The notes below the pieces were generated by a model that worked only from the letters and a program-made list of their open reading frames with translations, had not been told where the DNA came from and made no database searches. A stretch of DNA of 23,500 nucleotides, taken from assembly GCA_029777935.1 (NCBI GenBank), contig JAKORH010000058.1, positions 1-23,500 of the forward strand, in the 5' to 3' direction. How positions within the stretch are numbered: position 1 is the stretch's first letter; each line of letters begins with the position of its first letter. This DNA comes from Pseudomonadota bacterium (GTDB lineage: Bacteria; Pseudomonadota; Gammaproteobacteria; Burkholderiales; Burkholderiaceae). Of the stretch, positions 17,339-23,500 are shown in pieces. The translations under genes and the position numbers were made by a program.

Positions 17339-18555
17339 GCCACGAAAGACTCGACGCCTGGATCGACGCGCACTTCGACGACGAAGTGCGCTTCCTGCAG
17401 CAACTGGTGCGCGTGCCGACCGACACGCCGCCCGGCAACAATGCGCCGCACGCGCAGCGCACCGCCGAACTACTGAAGGACTTCGGCTTCGAGGCCGAGT
17501 GGCATCCAGTGCCGGAGCAGGCGGTCCGGGACTATGGCCTGACCTCGATCACCAATTTGATCGTGCGGCGCCGCTATGGCGCGGGGAAGACCATCGCCCT
17601 GAACGCGCACGGCGACGTTGTGCCGCCCGGTGAGGGCTGGACGCACGACCCGTACGGCGCCGAGATCGTCGACGGCAGGATGTACGGCCGCGCCACCGCG
17701 GTCAGCAAGAGCGATTTCGCCACTTACACGTTCGCGGTGCGCGCGCTCGAAGCGCTGGGCGCGAAGCTCGAGGGCGCAGTGGAGCTGCACTTCACCTACG
17801 ACGAGGAGTTCGGCGGACTGCTCGGACCCGGCTGGCTGCTGCAGCAGGGACTGACGAAGCCCGACCTGCTGATCGCCGCCGGCTTCAGCTACCAGGTGGT
17901 CACCGCGCACAACGGCTGCCTGCAGCTCGAGGTGACGTTGCACGGCGTGGCCTCGCACGCCGCGTATCCGCAGACCGGCGTCGATGCGCTGCAGGCGGCG
18001 ACCAAGCTGCTGACGGCACTGTACGCGTACAACGACGTGCTGCGCGCGCGCCGCTCGCAGGTCGCGGGCATCACGCACCCGTACCTGAACGTCGGCCGCA
18101 TCGACGGCGGCACCAACACCAACGTGGTACCGGGCAAGGTGGTGCTGAAGCTCGACCGGCGGATGATTCCGGAAGAGGACAGCGTAGCGGTCGAGGCCGA
18201 GGTTCGCGCGCTGATCGAGCGCGTGCTGGCACAATCGCCGGACGTGCGGCTGGAGATCAGGCGGCTGTTGCTCGCCAATTCGCTCAAGCCCTTGCCCGGC
18301 AACGCACCGCTGGTCGCGGCGATCCAGAAGCACGGCCAGGCGGTCTTCGGCGAGCCGATCCCGGTCAGCGGCACGCCGCTTTACACCGACGTGCGCCTGT
18401 ACGGCGAGCGCGGCATTCCAGCGGTGATCTACGGTGCCGGCCCGCGCACGGTTCTCGAATCCAACGCCAAGCGCGCGGACGAGCACCTCGAGCTGGAGGA
18501 CCTGCGGCGCGCAACGAAGGTCGTGGCGCGCGCGCTGTTCGACTTGTTCTCGTGA
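17335..18555 (+). CDS. M20-fold (ArgE/DapE-like) protein with altered metal site
   Basis: A 406-residue protein of the M20/ArgE-DapE fold. Retained are His92 and Asp94 in NAHGDVVPPGEGW, Glu157-158 in TYDEEFGG, the lid-domain His208 in ASHAAYPQTG, TNTNVVPGK, and TDVRLYGERGIPAVIYG. Changed are three of five usual metal ligands. Val123 (in GRATAVSKSD) stands where GRGxxDMKG has the bridging Asp. AGFSY (182-186) replaces the GEPT Glu. Lys379 (NAKRADEH) replaces the C-terminal His of AHxPDE. The start overlaps the AllC stop (ATGA), so it is tightly coupled to the ureide genes. No ureidoglycolate lyase is visible in the window, so ureidoglycine or ureidoglycolate processing is a possible role. A non-catalytic partner is equally possible. 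Generic annotation as acetylornithine deacetylase would be misleading. Confidence 0.85.
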   Translation: MSHERLDAWIDAHFDDEVRFLQQLVRVPTDTPPGNNAPHAQRTAELLKDFGFEAEWHPVPEQAVRDYGLTSITNLIVRRRYGAGKTIALNAHGDVVPPGEGWTHDPYGAEIVDGRMYGRATAVSKSDFATYTFAVRALEALGAKLEGAVELHFTYDEEFGGLLGPGWLLQQGLTKPDLLIAAGFSYQVVTAHNGCLQLEVTLHGVASHAAYPQTGVDALQAATKLLTALYAYNDVLRARRSQVAGITHPYLNVGRIDGGTNTNVVPGKVVLKLDRRMIPEEDSVAVEAEVRALIERVLAQSPDVRLEIRRLLLANSLKPLPGNAPLVAAIQKHGQAVFGEPIPVSGTPLYTDVRLYGERGIPAVIYGAGPRTVLESNAKRADEHLELEDLRRATKVVARALFDLFS

Positions 18556-18597
18556 GCATCCAGAGGAGACGAATCCGGACACTGCCAGCGCATTGAG

Positions 18598-18631
18598 GCG
18601 GGAACGGCGGGCGTCGGCCGCCGGTCCCCGC
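18598..18631. terminator. Strong GC hairpin between the ureide and ABC genes
   Basis: Bases 18598-18610 (GCGGGAACGGCGG) pair with 18618-18631 (CCGCCGGTCCCCGC) with one bulge, around a 7-base loop. It lies in the 142-bp gap between the M20 gene and the ABC ATPase gene, the widest gap after uraD. No T-run follows, so it may be a partial terminator, an mRNA-stabilising end or an attenuator that sets lower or separate ABC expression. Confidence 0.4.
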
Positions 18632-18697
18632 GCGCGCACGCCGATGCGCTTTGGCTACGATTGCCTTGTTGCGAGGAGCGTTCGACAGGGAACCCGC

Positions 18698-20237
<1,540 letters not shown>

Positions 20238-20248
<11 letters not shown>

Positions 20249-21347
20249 ATTCGAGGCGCGCGCCGAGCCGTCGGCGCCAATGCGCTTTGCGTCACCGCTG
20301 GTGGCGGCGGCGCTGATGGTGATCGGCGGCTTCCTCGTCTTTCTGCTGCTCGGCCGCGACCCGTGGCTCGGCCTGCGCGTGTTCTTCGTCAAGCCGCTCG
20401 CGGACCTGTACGGCGTGACCGAACTGCTGCTGAAGGCCACGCCGCTGGCGCTGATCGCGATGGGGCTGGCGGTCGGGTTCCGCGCCAACGTGTGGAACAT
20501 CGGCGCCGAAGGCCAGTACGTCATCGGCGCGGCCGCCGCCACCGGCGTCGCGCTCGTGTTCCACGGCGCGGGCAGCCGCGGGCTGGTGCTGCCGCTGATG
20601 CTGCTCGCGGGCGCGGCGGGCGGCGCGCTGTGGGCCGCGATCCCGGCGTGGCTGAAGACGCGCTTCAACGCGAGCGAAATCCTGGTGTCGCTGATGCTGG
20701 TGTACGTCGCGCGGCTCGTCGTGTCATGGCTGGTGTTCGGGCCGTGGAAGGATCCCGAGGGCTTCAACTTTCCGCAGACGCGGATGTTCACCGAGGCCGC
20801 GCTGCTACCCGTGCTGGTCGAAGGCACGCGGCTTGACCTCGCGTTCGCGTTCGCGCTCGCCGCGCTCGTCGCCGGTTACGTGTTCATGCGAAAGAGCTTC
20901 TACGGCTTCCAGATGCTCGTGGTGGGCGAGGCCGCGGCCGCCGCGCGCTATGCCGGGTTCGACGCCCGGCGCGCCGCGTGGGTCGGGTTGCTGACGGCAG
21001 GCGTGGCCGCCGGCATCGCGGGCATGGCCGAGGTCGCAGGGCCGATGGGACAACTGACGCCCGCGGTGTCGGCCAACTACGGTTTCGCGGCGATCATCGT
21101 CGCGTTCGTGGGCCGGCTGCATCCGCTCGGCATCGGGCTGGCGAGCCTGCTGATGTCGCTGCTGTATCTGGGCGGCGAACAGGCGCAGCAGTACCTGAAC
21201 CTGCCGTCGTCGATCGCGCTGGTGTTCCAGGGGATGCTGCTGTTCTTCCTGCTCGGCGCCGACGTGTTCGTCGGTTATCGACTCAAGCGGCGCGCGCCGC
21301 GGCCGGCGATGCTGGCCGCGCGGGCGGCGGCGAAGCCGGTGGGATAG
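20238..21347 (+). CDS. ABC transporter permease 1 (BMP-family importer)
   Basis: A 369-residue inner-membrane protein of the BPD_transp_2 (branched-chain amino acid/ribose-type) permease family, with about nine to ten hydrophobic segments. The conserved cytoplasmic/ATPase-contact region is FRANVWNIGAEGQYVIGA (~83-100), followed by FNASEILVSLMLVYVARLV and the C-terminal GFAAIIVAFVGRLHPLGIGL. It pairs with the next gene as a heterodimer, as in YufP/YufQ-type nucleoside systems. The ATG overlaps the ATPase gene by 11 bp. A second in-frame ATG at 20280 is possible, since residues 1-14 are hydrophilic. The C-terminus is Arg/Ala-rich. Confidence 0.94.
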
Positions 21348-21357
21348 ACGGGGCGCG

Positions 21358-22287
21358 ATGGAACACGGCATCGTCACCTCGATCGCGGTCGCGACCATCC
21401 TGTCCGGCACGCCGCTGGCGATCGCCGCGCTCGGCGAACTCGTCACCGAGCGCGCCGGCGTGCTGAACCTCGGTGTCGAAGGCACGATGTCGATCGGCGC
21501 GGTAACCGCGTTCGCGGCGGCGCTGCACACGGGCAGCGCTCCGCTCGGTGTGCTGGCGGGGATGGCCGCGGGCGCCGCGATGGCGCTCGTGTTCGCGCTG
21601 CTGACGCTGACGCTGATGGCCAACCAGGTCGCCACAGGCCTGGCGCTGACGATCTTCGGCATGGGGCTGGCGGCGTTCGTCGGAAAACCGTACGAGTCAC
21701 AGTCGCTGCCGGAGATCGCACCGATTCACATCCCGGGGTTGTCCGACCTGCCGTTCGCGGGAGTGCTGTTCGGCGAGAAGTCGCTCGTGTATTTCTCGTG
21801 GCTGCTGTGCGGCGCGGTCGCATGGTTTCTGTATCGCAGCCGTGCGGGCCTCGCGCTGCGGGCGATCGGCGAATCGCCGTCTTCGGCGCACTCGATCGGA
21901 CTGCCGGTGCGGCGCGTGCGCTATCTGGCGACGCTCTTCGGCGGTGCGATGAGCGGAGCGGCCGGGGCGTTCCTGTCCGTCTACTACACACCGCTGTGGG
22001 CCGAGGGCATGGTCGCCGGCCGTGGCTGGATCGCGCTCGCGCTGGTGGTGTTCGCGACGTGGCGGCCGCTGCGCGTGCTGGCCGGCGCGTATCTTTTCGG
22101 CGGCGTGATGATCCTGCAGCTCTTCGTGCAAGGATCCGGATTGCCGCTCGAGATTCCGGCGCAGTTGCTGTCCGCGCTGCCGTATCTGGCCACGATCGTC
22201 GTGCTGGTGCTGATCTCGCGCAATCCGGCCATGATCCGCCTGCATTCGCCCGCCGCGCTCGGCCGCTCGTATCGGCCCGAGACGTAG
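21358..22287 (+). CDS. ABC transporter permease 2 (BMP-family importer)
   Basis: A 309-residue inner-membrane permease of the same family as its neighbour. The hallmark is LVTERAGVLNLGVEGTMSIGA (~28-48, read in two parts: LVTERAGVLNLG and VEGTMSIGA). Helices such as NQVATGLALTIFGMGLAAF follow. The coupling-region segment is SRAGLALRAIGESPSSAHSIG. The ATG at 21358 is 10 bp after the stop of permease 1. The ribosome-binding site GGGGCG is modest, so coupled translation is likely. Together the two permeases form the channel for the substrate delivered by the BMP-type binding protein. Substrate identity is not shown by the sequence; nucleosides or purine/ureide compounds are inferred from the family and the context. 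Confidence 0.94.
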   Translation: MEHGIVTSIAVATILSGTPLAIAALGELVTERAGVLNLGVEGTMSIGAVTAFAAALHTGSAPLGVLAGMAAGAAMALVFALLTLTLMANQVATGLALTIFGMGLAAFVGKPYESQSLPEIAPIHIPGLSDLPFAGVLFGEKSLVYFSWLLCGAVAWFLYRSRAGLALRAIGESPSSAHSIGLPVRRVRYLATLFGGAMSGAAGAFLSVYYTPLWAEGMVAGRGWIALALVVFATWRPLRVLAGAYLFGGVMILQLFVQGSGLPLEIPAQLLSALPYLATIVVLVLISRNPAMIRLHSPAALGRSYRPET

Positions 22288-22323
22288 GACCCTTTCTCTC
22301 TTCATGACTCGGAGATTCGATCG

Positions 22324-23412
22324 ATGCCGACACGCAGACGACTGATCCAGGCCGCGGGCGCGAGTGCGCTCGGCGGCACGGCGCTTGCCGCGCTTGCGCA
22401 GGCCGCGGAGCCGATGAAAGTCGGATTCGTCTACGTCAGCCCGATCGGGGAGGCGGGCTGGACCTACCAGCACGACCTCGCCCGGCGCGAGATGGAGAAG
22501 GCGCTCGCGCCGCGCGTGAAGACGAGCTTCGTGGAGAACGTGCAGGAAGGTCCCGATTGCGAGCGCGTGTTCCGCGAACTGGCTACGAGCGGGCACAAGC
22601 TGATCTACGGCACCAGCTTCGGCTACATGAACTACATGGCGAAGGTCGCGCAGCAGTTCCCGAACGCGATCTTCGAGCACGCGACCGGCTACAAGACGCT
22701 GAAGAACCTCGGCGTGTACAACGCGCGCTTCTACGAGGGCCGATATCTGACCGGCGTGGTCGCCGGCCGCATGACGAAGACCAACGTCTTCGGCTACGTG
22801 GCGGCATTTCCGATTCCCGAGGTACTGCAGGGAATCAACGCGTTCATCCGCGGCGCGCGCAGCGTGAACCCGAAGTGCGAGGTGCGCGTGGTGTGGGTCA
22901 ACTCGTGGTACGACCCGGGCAAGGAGCGCGAGGCGGCCTTCACGCTGATCTCGCAGAACGCCGACGTCGTCACCCATCACACCGATTCGACCGCGGTGGC
23001 ACAGGCGGCCGAGGCGCGCGGCGTGTGGGCGATCGGCTACCACTCCGACGAGAGCAAGTTCGCGCCGAAAGCGCAGCTCACCGCGTCGACGCACTACTGG
23101 ACCGACTTCTACATCGGCGACGCGAAGTCGGTGCTCGACGGCATGTGGAAGAGCCGGATCATCTGGGGCGGGGTCAGGGAAGGCTTCGTGCGGCTGGCGC
23201 CGTTCAACCCGGTCGTTCCCGCGTCGGTGAAGGACGAGGTCGGCAGGCTCGTGGCCGCGCTGAAGGCGGGCACGTTCCATCCGTTCGCCGGGCCGGTGGT
23301 CGACCAGTCAGGCAAGGCCGTCGTGCCGGCCGGCCGCAACATGACCGACGACGAGCTCGGCAGGATGAACTACTACGTGCAGGGCGTCGCCAGCCAGTTG
23401 CCGAAGGGCTGA
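22324..23412 (+). CDS. BMP-family periplasmic substrate-binding protein
   Basis: A 362-residue secreted binding protein of the PnrA/BMP (Med) family. The N-terminus is MPTRRRLIQAAGASALGG, a twin-arginine-like signal (TRRRLIQ) with Ala-rich h-region and cleavage near ALAQAAEP (~residue 28). There is no lipobox Cys, so it should be soluble in the periplasm. The mature protein starts KVGFVYVSPIGEAGWTYQHD, the first strand and ligand-loop motif of the family. VNSWYDPGKEREAA and VVTHHTDSTAVAQAAEARGV follow, then the second-lobe GYHSDESKFAPKAQLT. Aromatic residues Trp and Tyr in the first loop are expected to stack on a base-like ligand. It lies 36 bp after permease 2 and closes the ABC operon. Ligand identity (nucleoside, purine or ureide) is inference. 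Confidence 0.94.
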   Translation: MPTRRRLIQAAGASALGGTALAALAQAAEPMKVGFVYVSPIGEAGWTYQHDLARREMEKALAPRVKTSFVENVQEGPDCERVFRELATSGHKLIYGTSFGYMNYMAKVAQQFPNAIFEHATGYKTLKNLGVYNARFYEGRYLTGVVAGRMTKTNVFGYVAAFPIPEVLQGINAFIRGARSVNPKCEVRVVWVNSWYDPGKEREAAFTLISQNADVVTHHTDSTAVAQAAEARGVWAIGYHSDESKFAPKAQLTASTHYWTDFYIGDAKSVLDGMWKSRIIWGGVREGFVRLAPFNPVVPASVKDEVGRLVAALKAGTFHPFAGPVVDQSGKAVVPAGRNMTDDELGRMNYYVQGVASQLPKG

Positions 23413-23446
23413 GAAGCCGTGAATAAATCTACTGCGCGCCCCGATC

Positions 23447-23500
23447 TTGCGCCTCCGGTGCTCAACGTACGACTCTGTACGCGTCCGCTCCTCGGCGCAA
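23447..23500. repeat. Nested palindrome at the window edge (possibly truncated)
   Basis: TTGCGCC (23447-23453) pairs with GGCGCAA (23494-23500). Inside, CGTAC (23466-23470) pairs with GTACG (23477-23481) around the loop GACTCT. The outer arm meets the last base of the window, so the stem may continue: the bases before it (GCGCGCCCCGATC, 23434-23446) would need a complementary partner beyond 23500. It lies 35 bp after the binding-protein stop. It may be the ABC operon terminator or a dispersed extragenic palindrome. Confidence 0.4.

Noticed and set aside
23419..23500. Possible start of another gene at a GTG after the binding-protein stop
   Set aside because: Open only because the window ends; no ribosome-binding site, and the sequence is dominated by the nested palindrome.

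Overview
The window reads as chromosomal DNA of a high-GC Gram-negative bacterium, most likely a betaproteobacterium of the Burkholderiales. The reasons are a Gram-negative trimeric-type porin with a C-terminal Phe, the gcl-hyi-glxR-glycerate kinase-pyk gene order, a PuuD-type cytochrome c urate oxidase, and a UraD/allantoate amidohydrolase fusion. Coding density is very high. No tRNA, rRNA, insertion sequence, CRISPR array or phage gene was seen.

Layout. (1) 1-1142: 3' part of an MFS transporter, convergent with a LysR regulator (1244-2200). (2) 2315-8589: a five-gene glyoxylate-to-pyruvate operon, divergent from that regulator: glyoxylate carboligase, hydroxypyruvate isomerase, tartronate semialdehyde reductase, glycerate 2-kinase and pyruvate kinase. 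(3) 8617-9576: a second LysR regulator, divergent from the purine block across a 170-bp gap rich in dyads. (4) 9747-18555: a urate/ureide operon: PuuD urate oxidase, NCS2 urate/xanthine permease, porin, UraH, a divergent UraD-like protein, PuuE allantoinase, a UraD-AllC fusion and an M20-fold protein. Several of these genes overlap by 4-10 bp. (5) 18698-23412: a BMP-family ABC importer (ATPase, two permeases, substrate-binding protein), probably for nucleosides or purine-like compounds. (6) The last ~55 bases are a hairpin cut by the window edge.

Logic. Urate enters through the porin and permease and is oxidised by PuuD. UraH, UraD, PuuE and AllC take it to ureidoglycine/ureidoglycolate. Ureidoglycolate breakdown gives glyoxylate, which the first operon converts through tartronate semialdehyde and glycerate to 2-phosphoglycerate. 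Housekeeping enolase would then supply PEP to the encoded pyruvate kinase. The one step with no recognisable enzyme here is ureidoglycolate to glyoxylate.

Most unusual content. The ureide block carries two proteins that look catalytically remodelled. One is a second, free-standing UraD-like protein in which Gln replaces the catalytic His. The other is an M20-fold protein in which three of the five canonical metal ligands are replaced. They flank the normal allantoinase and UraD-AllC fusion and are the best candidates for something not yet described. Whether they are pseudoenzymes, assembly partners or new activities cannot be settled from sequence alone.
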